Origin: Gammaproteobacteria bacterium
GTDB lineage: Bacteria; Pseudomonadota; Gammaproteobacteria; GCA-001735895
Assembly (NCBI GenBank): GCA_029288195.1
Contig: JARFPR010000508.1
Coordinates: 1 to 16,406 of the forward strand
Reading direction: 5' to 3'
DNA length: 16,406 nt
Shown here piece after piece: positions 1-7,255 of this stretch (positions are counted from its first letter, which is position 1; each line of letters opens with the position of its first letter). Below the pieces are notes generated by a model. It did not search any database and was not told the DNA's origin. It saw only the letters and a program-made list of their open reading frames with translations. The translations under genes and the position numbers were made by a program.

Positions 1-560
1 GTGTCGACACATTGCGACAGGTAAAGCATCGTTGACGCCAGCGGTGTTCTAATCTGGTGCGCAAGGCTCGCCATCATCTTGCCCATGGTTACCAGGTGCA
101 GATTCTGTTGCGCCGTACGTTGAAGTTCGCGCGTCTGGGTGACATCACTGAGCAAAAGAACCTGGCCGGGCGCGTAGCCGAGGGGACGGGTCGAGATGCT
201 GAATTGCCTGCCATCGGCGGTTTTCAGTTCCCCCTGGTCCAGCTCGGGTAGAAATACACGCTTAACAATTTCCCGCCAGGGTTCCTGGTACAGCGGCGTA
301 TCCAGCAGCAGGCGCGCACCCTCGTTGGCTTCAGCGACTTTACCCTGCCGGTCCAGTACCACGACCCCACCCGGGATCGCATCAATCAAGCGGGAATTGG
401 CACCGGCTTGGGTCTGCGCATCAGCCGGCTTGATACGATCAACATTCTGGCTGATTTGCTCGACGCTGGCGCTCAGGGTTTCCGAGAGGCGATTAAATTG
501 CTCAAACGCACCCTGCAGGCTTTGTAATGCTGGCCCTTCGTTTAGTTTTTGATTTTCCAC
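1..560 (-). CDS. flrB: FlrB/FleS-type flagellar sensor histidine kinase, 3' part cut by window edge
   Basis: Reading the minus strand from 560 gives an open frame of 186 codons that leaves the window at base 1 with no stop. It has no membrane segment, so the kinase should be cytoplasmic. Residues 10-45 are helical. Residues about 55-145 look like a PAS domain (LIDAIPGGVVVLDRQGKVAE near its start). The HisKA H-box follows, ASLAHQIRTPLAS, with the phospho-accepting His at 168. This H-box form, with HQIRTPL, is characteristic of FlrB/FleS. In the family the kinase phosphorylates FlrC/FleR, a sigma-54 activator of mid-class flagellar genes; flrC would lie beyond the left edge. The GTG at 558-560 is the best start I can see, but it lacks a good Shine-Dalgarno; the frame is open upstream to a stop near 615, with TTG at 576-578 as an alternative. 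The catalytic ATPase domain is outside the window. Confidence 0.9.
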   Translation of the reverse strand, partial: MENQKLNEGPALQSLQGAFEQFNRLSETLSASVEQISQNVDRIKPADAQTQAGANSRLIDAIPGGVVVLDRQGKVAEANEGARLLLDTPLYQEPWREIVKRVFLPELDQGELKTADGRQFSISTRPLGYAPGQVLLLSDVTQTRELQRTAQQNLHLVTMGKMMASLAHQIRTPLASTMLYLSQCVD

Positions 561-655
561 CCCGAACAGGGTGCACAAGACAAACCAATTGCAATAAACC
601 CTTGAATATCAATAAGTTAAAATTTTATTATTTTACGAATGACAGAAAAATGACG

Positions 656-2071
656 CTATTCGGAGCGTTCTATTTGATATTTGCGCATTTTTTCGACGAG
701 CGTAGTACGTCTCATATTGAGCATAGTGGCGGCGCGCGCAACCACGTTATCGGATTTTGACAGGGCTTGTTCGATCAACGATACCTCGATATCGGTCAGG
801 TACTTCTTCATATCGATACCCTCGCCCGGGAGCTGGCTAAGGTCGGGTTCCGACATCGCCACCATGGCATCTTCGGCGTAGGCTTCGCTGTTTTCCAGGT
901 TACCCTCGCTTTGATATTTCTCCGGTAAATCCTTTGAATCGACAACACCATGCGGAAACAAGATCGCCAACCGTTCGATTAGGTTTGCCAGCTCACGCAC
1001 ATTCCCCGGCCAGGGGTATTGCTGCAACATTGCGATCGCTTTCTTACTCAGCCGCACTGACCCGCGGTTCTCACGCTCGATACGCGCGATCATTTCATGA
1101 ATCAGCAGCGGAATATCGGATTGGCGTTCACGCAGCGGTGCCACTTCGATTGGAAAAACATTGAGTCGATAAAAAAGGTCTTCGCGAAATTTACCCTCGG
1201 CTATCAACTCTTCGAGTCGTCGATGGGTTGCTGCAATGACACGCACATCGGCCTTAATCGACTTGTTGCTGCCGACTTTTTCATAACAGCGTTCCTGTAA
1301 AACACGCAGTAATTTGACCTGCATCGGTAACGGCATGTCACCGATTTCATCGAGAAAAAGCACGCCGCCCTCGGCGAGCTCGAAACGCCCCTGGCGCGCG
1401 CTAATCGCACCGGTAAAGGCGCCTTTCTCGTGGCCAAATAACTCGCTTTCCAGTAAATCGGCCGGGATCGCGCCGCAGTTAATGGGAATAAAGGGTTTTT
1501 TGCTGCGCGAAGACTGCGCGTGGATATTGCGCGCGATCACTTCCTTGCCGGTTCCCGAATCTCCCAGCACCAATACCGAGGCATTGGTATCCGAAACCTG
1601 ATCGATCATCAGGTTAATGCGTTCGATGGAGTTACTGTTACCGATCAGTGGTTGGCACTCGCGATTGTCCATGCGACGTTCGCGTTTATTATGCTTTCTC
1701 GCCTGATCGAGAACCTGGGATAAGGAGTAGTAATCAGACTGGAAGCACAGCCCGGCAATAAATGGCAGTTGAACCACGATTTCAAGCGCGCTCAATTCTG
1801 ACTTGTCAGCCAATAGAATCACCGGGTACTGGCATTTATCTTCCTTGTTACGCTCTAGGAAAAACCTGGAAATATCGTCACCGTCAATACTGAATATGGC
1901 GAGATAATTGAATAGTTCGCGGCGCGGGATATCGGGCAGCTGATCGGGAGTGATGAGCCTTGCTTCGACCTTGATAAAACTGAGTACTGCGAGAAAAGAA
2001 TGTCCGCGTGTATTGTTGGAATCAACGACCAGGACCTCGTTACTGTCCCGGTTTCCACCCTGTTCCGACAT
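656..2071 (-). CDS. flrA: FlrA/FleQ sigma-54-dependent flagellar master activator
   Basis: The protein of 471 residues is the usual length for FlrA/FleQ, which starts the polar flagellar cascade by activating RNA polymerase with sigma-54. Residues 1-130 form a degenerate receiver-like domain without a clear phospho-Asp. The AAA+ core shows Walker A GDSGTGKE (170-177), the sigma-54 contact loop GAFTGA (217-222), Walker B LFLDEIG (238-244) and the FREDLFYRLNVFPI region with arginine fingers (about 295-308). A Fis-type helix-turn-helix lies at about 425-467. The arginine and asparagine of ARN (181-182), equivalent to FleQ c-di-GMP contacts, are present, but the LFRS motif expected just before LIGNS reads ECQP (138-141). 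An AGGGGG run about 10 nt before the ATG supports the start. It sits about 150 nt after the fliT-like gene and about 95 nt before flrB. Confidence 0.96.
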   Translation of the reverse strand: MSEQGGNRDSNEVLVVDSNNTRGHSFLAVLSFIKVEARLITPDQLPDIPRRELFNYLAIFSIDGDDISRFFLERNKEDKCQYPVILLADKSELSALEIVVQLPFIAGLCFQSDYYSLSQVLDQARKHNKRERRMDNRECQPLIGNSNSIERINLMIDQVSDTNASVLVLGDSGTGKEVIARNIHAQSSRSKKPFIPINCGAIPADLLESELFGHEKGAFTGAISARQGRFELAEGGVLFLDEIGDMPLPMQVKLLRVLQERCYEKVGSNKSIKADVRVIAATHRRLEELIAEGKFREDLFYRLNVFPIEVAPLRERQSDIPLLIHEMIARIERENRGSVRLSKKAIAMLQQYPWPGNVRELANLIERLAILFPHGVVDSKDLPEKYQSEGNLENSEAYAEDAMVAMSEPDLSQLPGEGIDMKKYLTDIEVSLIEQALSKSDNVVARAATMLNMRRTTLVEKMRKYQIERSE

Positions 2072-2162
2072 CTGTTACAACCCCCTGATACCAGGAAAAC
2101 AATCCCAGCCAGTTTTTTGACGACCCTGGAATTTAATTAAAATTTTAGCCTAGTATGACAAT

Positions 2163-2188
2163 ATATCGGCGCACAAAAGCACACTTTA
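2163..2188 (-). promoter_or_regulatory. Candidate sigma-28 (FliA) promoter upstream of flrA
   Basis: On the minus strand the region reads TAAAGTGT (2188-2181), 10 nt, then GCCGATAT (2170-2163). The FliA consensus is TAAAGTTT-N11-GCCGATAA, so both boxes match at 7 of 8 positions but the spacer is one base short. The -10 box lies about 92 nt before the flrA start codon. FlrA-type master genes are normally driven by housekeeping promoters, so FliA control would be a feedback arrangement. No convincing sigma-70 promoter was seen here, apart from a TAAAAT hexamer at 2142-2147 without a matching -35. Confidence 0.45.
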
Positions 2189-2203
2189 TACATTAAATAT
2201 TTC

Positions 2204-2222
2204 AATCGATCAGGTATCGATT
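2204..2222. repeat. Inverted repeat in the fliT-flrA gap
   Basis: AATCGAT (2204-2210) and ATCGATT (2216-2222) are perfect reverse complements separated by 5 nt. The repeat touches the stop codon of the fliT-like gene and lies about 15 nt upstream of the candidate sigma-28 -35 box for flrA. The stem is AT-rich and no T tract follows on either strand, so it is a poor terminator; an operator or a weak mRNA 3' hairpin are both possible. Confidence 0.35.
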
Positions 2223-2530
2223 TAATTGGGGTACGAGTCGTTACTCTGGTAGGCACGAGTCGCTTTTGACGCGATTCGTATACGTTTTTGCTGCAGGATA
2301 ACCGATTGTTTGAACTGGTTGAGTTTTTCCACAACCTGCTCATTCAAGCTTTTCAGATGCTCTGCCCTGATCCGGTCGACATGCTCGACCGAATTTGCAA
2401 ATGCTTGTTCTATATACATTTTTCTCTGTGCTTCAAGCTCCTCGACGCGCTCAAATTCGCCTTCCTCGAGTATCTCGAGAATTTCATCGGTCAGCGTAAT
2501 CGCCGCGCTCAGGGCTTCCTGCTGGTTCAT
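2222..2530 (-). CDS. fliT: FliT-like flagellar export chaperone
   Basis: A small acidic, all-helical protein of 102 residues, beginning MNQQEALSAAITLTDEILEI and rich in Glu, Gln and Arg. Size, helical character and its place directly after fliS match the FliT family, which binds the cap protein FliD and some export-gate components in the cytoplasm. FliT-type proteins diverge strongly, so the call rests mainly on position and the pattern of helices, not on a strict motif. The ATG at 2528-2530 starts 16 nt after the fliS stop. A GTG at 2552-2554 would add 8 residues and overlap the fliS stop; neither has a clear Shine-Dalgarno, so translational coupling to fliS is likely. Confidence 0.75.
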   Translation of the reverse strand: MNQQEALSAAITLTDEILEILEEGEFERVEELEAQRKMYIEQAFANSVEHVDRIRAEHLKSLNEQVVEKLNQFKQSVILQQKRIRIASKATRAYQSNDSYPN

Positions 2531-2546
2531 GACTGGAGCAAGTTGC

Positions 2547-2951
2547 CTAGGCACCGGTTTCTTTAGCCGAGTCGGGAATTTGCTCCCAGGCGGACTTGAT
2601 TGTGAGCAAAAGATCGCTTATTTCATTGAGCCTGGCTATATCGTCGCTCATATTGGCTTCGGTCAGGGCAATTATCATGTACTGGTAAAGGTCTGACAGG
2701 TTTCCGGAGAGTTCTCCTTGTTGCGAATGGTCAAGACAGCCTTCGAGACCGCCAATGATCGAAATGGCTTTACCGATATATTCGCCTTTTTGACGGGTTT
2801 CCTTGCGTTCTATGGCTCCCCTGGCCTGGGCGATTCGCTCCATGGCACCGTTCATCAGGCGCAGGATCAGCTCGTGTGGGTCCGCGTAGGCGATTGAACT
2901 ATTGTCTGCGGACTGGTACTGGTTTACGGCTTTAAGTGCGACATTTGTCAT
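2547..2951 (-). CDS. fliS: FliS flagellin export chaperone
   Basis: The 134-residue product matches the FliS family in length and in its helical pattern. The N-terminal stretch NQYQSADNSSIAYADPHELI contains the conserved Y-x-x-A/V segment and the ADPHELILRLMNGAMERI helix; later segments GLEGCLDHSQQGELSGNL and LYQYMIIALTEANMSDD correspond to the conserved core. FliS binds the C-terminal helix of flagellin in the cytoplasm, keeps it from polymerising and delivers it to the export gate. It lies 76 nt after fliD and just before the fliT-like gene, the usual fliD-fliS-fliT order. GGAG about 11 nt before the ATG is the likely ribosome binding site. Confidence 0.95.
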   Translation of the reverse strand: MTNVALKAVNQYQSADNSSIAYADPHELILRLMNGAMERIAQARGAIERKETRQKGEYIGKAISIIGGLEGCLDHSQQGELSGNLSDLYQYMIIALTEANMSDDIARLNEISDLLLTIKSAWEQIPDSAKETGA

Positions 2952-3027
2952 TTCGTTTTTCGCTCCATGGTTTGTTTCTATATCAGGTTATCGTCTCTTA
3001 CCCTATTTTCTTGAGTAAAATTCAAAT

Positions 3028-5085
3028 TTAGTCGTTGCTATTGATCGTATTCGGTTTGGGCAGGTTGGCAAGCTGCTGGGTCAGGAAACTGCTGGTCTGG
3101 TTGAACTGCGCAATGAGCGTATCCAGTGCCGAAAACTGTCGCACCAGGCGCGCTTCGAGGGCCAGTATCCTGTCTTCGAGCCGGAAGCGATCATCTTCGA
3201 TATCTTCGAGACCTTCATTCAATCCCTGCTCACGGGACGCGATGGTTCCATCAGACTGTAAAAAGTTATCCAAAATGCCATCCAGGGCACCCGCCAGACC
3301 GTTAGACACGGTCACGGTTCCGCGGTTACCGGGTGCATTGGTCAGGAGCTCTACTGACAGACCGTTACTGGGACCAGATTCGCTGGTGAAGATCTGTCCA
3401 TTTGGGGTCGTAATGACGCCATCAATAGTTACCTCGCGCCCGGTGTCAGTACCATCAACTCCAGTCGAGACCGAAAGTCCGAGGTCAGCGAAAGTGTTGG
3501 TATCGACCTGGGTGATTTCGACCGTCGATGAGGGCCCGCTACTGTCCGAGGTAATCAAGAAGCGATCGGCAGTCGCGTCGTAGGTTACCGTGACCGTGGC
3601 ATTACCCGACAACCTGGTGTTAATCCTGTCCTGCATCATCGTTGCCAGGTCAGCCTCGCTATTGTAGGTGCCATTGCTGAAGTTGAAGTTTCCAGTCGAA
3701 AACCCGTCAACAGTGATCCCAAATCTCCTATTATCATTAGCGTTGCTGATTACTATGGGTGTTGCGGCAACCGGGCCGCTACCTGTCAAAACACCTTGGG
3801 TCAGGACTTGAGATACATTGATAGCATAGTCCCCGGGCTCGGTATCCGATGTCGACGACACGTAACTTACCCCGGGATCAGTTGTTCTGCCCTGTATTCC
3901 AAAAAGGGCCTCTACCTCCGAGGGGTAGTTGTCCAATGCATCCGAAAGTTTAGCACTGTCGACGTCCAGGGTGCCGTTGGAGTTGGTGGTGATACCGATG
4001 TCAACCAGTGACTTGATATTACCCTGCAGTCCGGAAATGCTGCCAAACAAAACGCTGCGGATCTGGCTGCTGATGCTGCGCACGGTAAAATCACCAATCA
4101 GGACGCTACCGGCACCGCTCTCCGCATCGTAGCTGGTAAGTGCCTTTATATTGTCAGTCAACTCGTTGTAGGCATCCACAAAACCGGTGATGGTCCCCGT
4201 GATCTCCGCACGATCTTCGTTTACACCGAGGTTAACGATATTGCCAACATCCGCCTTCAGCAAATCCAGCGTCACACCATTAATAGCGCCACTTATCGAA
4301 TTAGTGTCGCGGGTGATTCCAAGTCCGTTAATCGTCAGGGAGGCGTCCTGGGCCGAAACATTTTGCAACAGGCTGCCCTGGGCCGACGCGTTGAAGGCCA
4401 ATTGTGATAAGCCCGCGTTATCGTTGTCGTTACCATCACCATCGGCCGTCACAGTCAGCTCCATGCTGTTGACAGCACCGGTGTCTTCGGAGGTGAACAC
4501 CAGTCGGTAACCGTTGGTACCATCGTCAACTATCGACGCCTGAAAGCCAAAATCATTATCGTTAATGTAATCTCGTAAGCCACTGACGGTGTCGTTACCA
4601 TTAGCCGCACTGATATCGATAGCCTGCGGGGGCCTTGCCAGGTCGGGTGTAAACGAGTAAGAAGGGCTCGTGGTTGTCGTGCCAAACTGTATTGTCAGAG
4701 TGCCACTGCCAATAACATCATCGACCGTAGCGAAGGCGGTTGCTTCACTGGTCGCCAACGACTGTGCCCTGGCCATTGCCAATACTTCCACAGAGTAATT
4801 GCCGACGTCGGCAAAACTTTCCACCGACGTCGAAAACACCGATGTATCGGATGCTGAAATCGCTTTCGCATTGAAAGCGGTTGAAGTTTTCAATCCACCA
4901 AGGCTGGTTTGAAACTGGGCCAGCGAGCTGCGTAGCAGTCCAAAGGCCGACAATTCGGCGGTAAGATTCTGTTGCTTCTGGTTCAGGCGATTTTCGGCAG
5001 GCGCGCGTTCGGCTTCGATCAGGCCTGAAACCAGCGTCCCCAGGTCCAACCCGGAACCGACACCCAATGATGTGATTGCCGCCAT
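3028..5085 (-). CDS. fliD: FliD filament cap protein with a large extra domain
   Basis: The N-terminus (GLGVGSGLDL-like start, SLGVGSGLDLGTLVSGLIEAE) and C-terminus (EDRILALEARLVRQFSALD and FNQTSSFLTQQLANL) are the FliD signatures; the protein forms the pentameric or hexameric cap that helps flagellin fold at the filament tip. A flagellin/hook IN-type motif is visible near residues 245-280 (DASLTINGLGITRDTNSISG). At 685 residues it is much longer than enterobacterial FliD (about 470). The extra length is largely between residues about 400 and 595, after VEALFGIQGR and before GALDGILDNFLQSDG; it is Thr/Ser/Asn/Gly-rich and beta-like. An AGGT about 9 nt before the ATG supports the start. The gene follows a terminator, so it needs its own promoter, which I could not identify. 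Confidence 0.94.
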   Translation of the reverse strand: MAAITSLGVGSGLDLGTLVSGLIEAERAPAENRLNQKQQNLTAELSAFGLLRSSLAQFQTSLGGLKTSTAFNAKAISASDTSVFSTSVESFADVGNYSVEVLAMARAQSLATSEATAFATVDDVIGSGTLTIQFGTTTTSPSYSFTPDLARPPQAIDISAANGNDTVSGLRDYINDNDFGFQASIVDDGTNGYRLVFTSEDTGAVNSMELTVTADGDGNDNDNAGLSQLAFNASAQGSLLQNVSAQDASLTINGLGITRDTNSISGAINGVTLDLLKADVGNIVNLGVNEDRAEITGTITGFVDAYNELTDNIKALTSYDAESGAGSVLIGDFTVRSISSQIRSVLFGSISGLQGNIKSLVDIGITTNSNGTLDVDSAKLSDALDNYPSEVEALFGIQGRTTDPGVSYVSSTSDTEPGDYAINVSQVLTQGVLTGSGPVAATPIVISNANDNRRFGITVDGFSTGNFNFSNGTYNSEADLATMMQDRINTRLSGNATVTVTYDATADRFLITSDSSGPSSTVEITQVDTNTFADLGLSVSTGVDGTDTGREVTIDGVITTPNGQIFTSESGPSNGLSVELLTNAPGNRGTVTVSNGLAGALDGILDNFLQSDGTIASREQGLNEGLEDIEDDRFRLEDRILALEARLVRQFSALDTLIAQFNQTSSFLTQQLANLPKPNTINSND

Positions 5086-5120
5086 ATGATTCTACCTATA
5101 CTTCCTATGTTACTTTGCAG

Positions 5121-5140
5121 GACCAGGTTCGTGCCTGGTC
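5121..5140. repeat. Perfect hairpin in the fliD leader region
   Basis: GACCAGG (5121-5127) and CCTGGTC (5134-5140) are reverse complements around a 6-nt loop, 36-55 nt upstream of the fliD start. There is no following T tract on either strand, so it is not a simple terminator. It lies downstream of the fliC-flaG terminator and could be a fliD leader hairpin or an operator. On the minus strand the loop side contains AGGCACG, like a sigma-54 -24 box, but the -12 box is not correctly placed. Confidence 0.45.
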
Positions 5141-5149
5141 ATTTAACCG

Positions 5150-5186
5150 AAAAATGAGAAGGGGCAGCGTGAACTCCCCCTTCTCA
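5150..5186 (-). terminator. Rho-independent terminator after flaG
   Basis: On the minus strand TGAGAAGGGG pairs perfectly with CCCCTTCTCA (10 bp) around a 12-nt loop, and the stem is followed at once by five T residues (5154-5150). It lies 44 nt beyond the flaG stop. The plus strand has no T run after the stem, so it acts on flaG-side transcription only, separating the fliC-flaG unit from fliD. Confidence 0.88.
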
Positions 5187-5229
5187 AATATGCTTTAAAG
5201 TTTTTACAGCAAGAAATGGACCAGATTTA

Positions 5230-5643
5230 CTAAGTACTATCCGAAAATAGCAATCCCTGACCTATTTCATTTTGACTCACTGCATCTTCCTGAAATTCAC
5301 GAAGCTGCGACGCTATTGCCAGTACTTCTTCCGACGGAATCTGTCGAATCAATTCTCCACTTTCCGTATCAACGACCTTAATGACGGTTTTACCGCTGTC
5401 CTCATCCATGTTGAACGATAAATCACGCTGTACACTTTGTACGATTTCGTTGATTTTGCCTACCGCCTGGCGAACCTCGACGGTATTTGCAGTCTCGGGT
5501 GGCTGTTGTTTACCGTTAACCGGCAATGCCTGGCCACCATTCTCTGGCAAACTGGCTACGTCAGGCTTCGCGACCTGTCGTGAGTTTTTAGCAGCGCTGT
5601 TCAATGCTTTGATTGACGCTATGCTTGAAATCTCGTTAGCCAT
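5230..5643 (-). CDS. flaG: FlaG family flagellar protein
   Basis: The 137-residue product has a low-complexity, Pro/Gln/Asn-containing N-terminal half and a C-terminal FlaG domain: residues about 75-115 carry LSFNMDEDSGKTVIKVVDTE and GELIRQIPSEEVLAIASQL, the family signature. FlaG proteins are small proteins encoded next to flagellin and fliD in polar flagellates; their loss has been linked to altered filament length, but the mechanism is not settled. It lies 60 nt after fliC, with a hairpin in the gap, and before a strong terminator, so it is probably made from the fliC transcript. GGAG about 8 nt before the ATG supports the start. Confidence 0.93.
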   Translation of the reverse strand: MANEISSIASIKALNSAAKNSRQVAKPDVASLPENGGQALPVNGKQQPPETANTVEVRQAVGKINEIVQSVQRDLSFNMDEDSGKTVIKVVDTESGELIRQIPSEEVLAIASQLREFQEDAVSQNEIGQGLLFSDST

Positions 5644-5665
5644 GTTAGTTCTCCATTCGAAGAGA

Positions 5666-5691
5666 TGACTGGCATAAAATCATGCCAGTCA
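5666..5691 (-). other. Strong hairpin between fliC and flaG
   Basis: TGACTGGCAT (5666-5675) and ATGCCAGTCA (5682-5691) form a perfect 10-bp stem with a 6-nt loop, 13 nt after the fliC stop. On the minus strand the stem is followed by TCTCTTCG, which is a poor T tract. It is best read as a partial terminator or a 3' stabiliser that makes fliC mRNA more abundant than flaG mRNA; that role is an inference. Confidence 0.6.
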
Positions 5692-5703
5692 CTCATTCAC
5701 CTG

Positions 5704-7128
5704 TTACTGGAGTAACGCCAGAACGTTCTGCGGTAAGGCATTTGCCTGCGACAGAATCGCGATACCAGCCTGCTGCAGAATCTGACTACGCGTCAACTCG
5801 GCAGTTTCTGCTGCAAAGTCCGCGTCGCGAATCCGTGAGCGCGCAGCCGAGAGGTTCTCGGAGGTGATACTCAGGTTCGAAATGGTAGATTCGAAACGAG
5901 TCTGGACTGCACCCAGCTCGGCACGAAGACTGTTCACGTTATCCAAAGCAAAATCAAGGGCTTGCAGCGCGTCATTTGCGGTGGTACCGGTCAGCACATC
6001 CACGTCATTCAGGATATTGCGTGCATAGGTAATTCCATCCAGTCCTGTATCAGCCAGACCAGTGCCTGCACCAGAAATGGTGTAAGAGGCGCTCGCTGCA
6101 GCGCCATCAGCGCCAACGTCAGTCGCCAGTACGAGGCCGGCCTGGAAAGTTTCACCCGTCGCCGAAGTAACATTGGTAAACAAACCTTCGTTACCCTCGG
6201 TGATGTTTATGTCAGCACCATTTGCGCTAGTGATAATCACCTCAGTGGCTGAAGAGGTTGCAGTAACACCAGTCTGCCCTGATACTGCATTCAACGAATC
6301 CGCTATCGCAATTGCGCCGGCGGCAACGTTGGCAGGATCTGCAACTGCAACCTGCACACCATTCACCGTAAGCGTTGTAGCAGCACCTAGGTCGGCCAGG
6401 GTAAGATTAACCGTCAAAGATGCGGCCTTACTCACAGATACCCCAGAGTCGGATGCAACGGCATTGATCGCGTCAATCAGATCATTGACATCACCTGTAG
6501 TTGCATCGACTGCAGCTCCCACATCAATGTTTTGGCCGTTAATGCTGATGGTATCGGTTCCTGCTGTCGCAGCGCGAAGATCGGACAAAACCGTATACTC
6601 GCCAGAAGCAGTATCAGCTCCAAGACGACTACCACGCGAATCCACTCCATCAACCTGAATAGTCTGGTTCTGATTAGCACCAACCTGAAAAGTCAGGGTC
6701 GACAGAGAACCATCCAGAATGTTCTGGCCGTTGAACTGAGTTGAGGTCGCGATACGATTGACTTCAGCAATTAATTGCTGAACTTCGTTATTCAGCGACT
6801 GACGATCAGACGATGAGTTGGTGTCATTAATAGACTGTACTGCGAGTTCACGAACACGCTGCAGCGCATCACCCACGGTGCTCAACGCACCTTCGGCGGT
6901 TTGCGCAAACGACACACCGTCGTTGGCATTTCTGATTGCCTGGTTCAGGCCACGAATCTGAGTCGTAAAACGCTCTGAAATCGCGAGGCCGGCTGCATCG
7001 TCTCTCGCACTATTGATACGTAAACCTGTCGACAAGCGCTGTAGCGAAGTAGCCAGGCTATTTTGAGAACCGTTCAGGTTCCGCTGCGCCGTCAAGGACG
7101 CAATATTTGTGTTAATAATCTGAGGCAT
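5704..7128 (-). CDS. fliC: Flagellin, filament subunit
   Basis: The 474-residue protein has the conserved flagellin N-terminal helices (INTNIASLTAQRNLNGSQNS; LSTGLRINSARDDAAGLAIS) and C-terminal helices (SRIRDADFAAETAELTRSQI; QAGIAILSQANALPQNVLAL). The variable centre, residues about 140-385, is Ala/Thr/Gly-rich and contains two flagellin IN-type repeats, TISINGQNID (193-202) and TLTVNGVQVA (252-261). The LQRVRELAVQ segment (89-98) with R91 and E115 equals the TLR5-recognised region of Salmonella FliC, so this is a TLR5-type flagellin and not the evasive epsilon-proteobacterial kind. It has no signal peptide, as expected for type III export. GGAG 7-8 nt before the ATG and a sigma-28 promoter upstream fit high expression. 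It is the only flagellin gene in the window. Confidence 0.98.
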   Translation of the reverse strand: MPQIINTNIASLTAQRNLNGSQNSLATSLQRLSTGLRINSARDDAAGLAISERFTTQIRGLNQAIRNANDGVSFAQTAEGALSTVGDALQRVRELAVQSINDTNSSSDRQSLNNEVQQLIAEVNRIATSTQFNGQNILDGSLSTLTFQVGANQNQTIQVDGVDSRGSRLGADTASGEYTVLSDLRAATAGTDTISINGQNIDVGAAVDATTGDVNDLIDAINAVASDSGVSVSKAASLTVNLTLADLGAATTLTVNGVQVAVADPANVAAGAIAIADSLNAVSGQTGVTATSSATEVIITSANGADINITEGNEGLFTNVTSATGETFQAGLVLATDVGADGAAASASYTISGAGTGLADTGLDGITYARNILNDVDVLTGTTANDALQALDFALDNVNSLRAELGAVQTRFESTISNLSITSENLSAARSRIRDADFAAETAELTRSQILQQAGIAILSQANALPQNVLALLQ

Positions 7129-7216
7129 TTTTATCTCCTAAGTCACGCTTCACTAAAGCGCCAAAATTTAATTTACGGACAATCCGAGAGCTTTCTGGAT
7201 TAACCGTTCAAGGGCT

Positions 7217-7243
7217 TTAGCGGCCGCGAGAGAATAAACTTTA
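7217..7243 (-). promoter_or_regulatory. Sigma-28 (FliA) promoter of fliC
   Basis: On the minus strand TAAAGTTT (7243-7236) is followed by 11 nt and GCCGCTAA (7224-7217). This matches the FliA consensus TAAAGTTT-N11-GCCGATAA at 15 of 16 positions with exact spacing. It predicts a start near 7210 and a leader of about 80 nt before the fliC ATG. The promoter begins only 13 nt after the flgL stop. Confidence 0.93.
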
Positions 7244-7255
7244 GGAAAAACTCGA

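Noticed and set aside
561..655. Sigma-54 promoter between flrA and flrB, as found in some Vibrio-type clusters
   Set aside because: A TTGCA is present but there is no GG at the required distance upstream; flrB is more simply read as co-transcribed with flrA.
5121..5136. Sigma-54 promoter for fliD based on AGGCACG
   Set aside because: The CTGCA that could serve as -12 box is about five bases too far, and at the right distance the sequence reads GT instead of GC.
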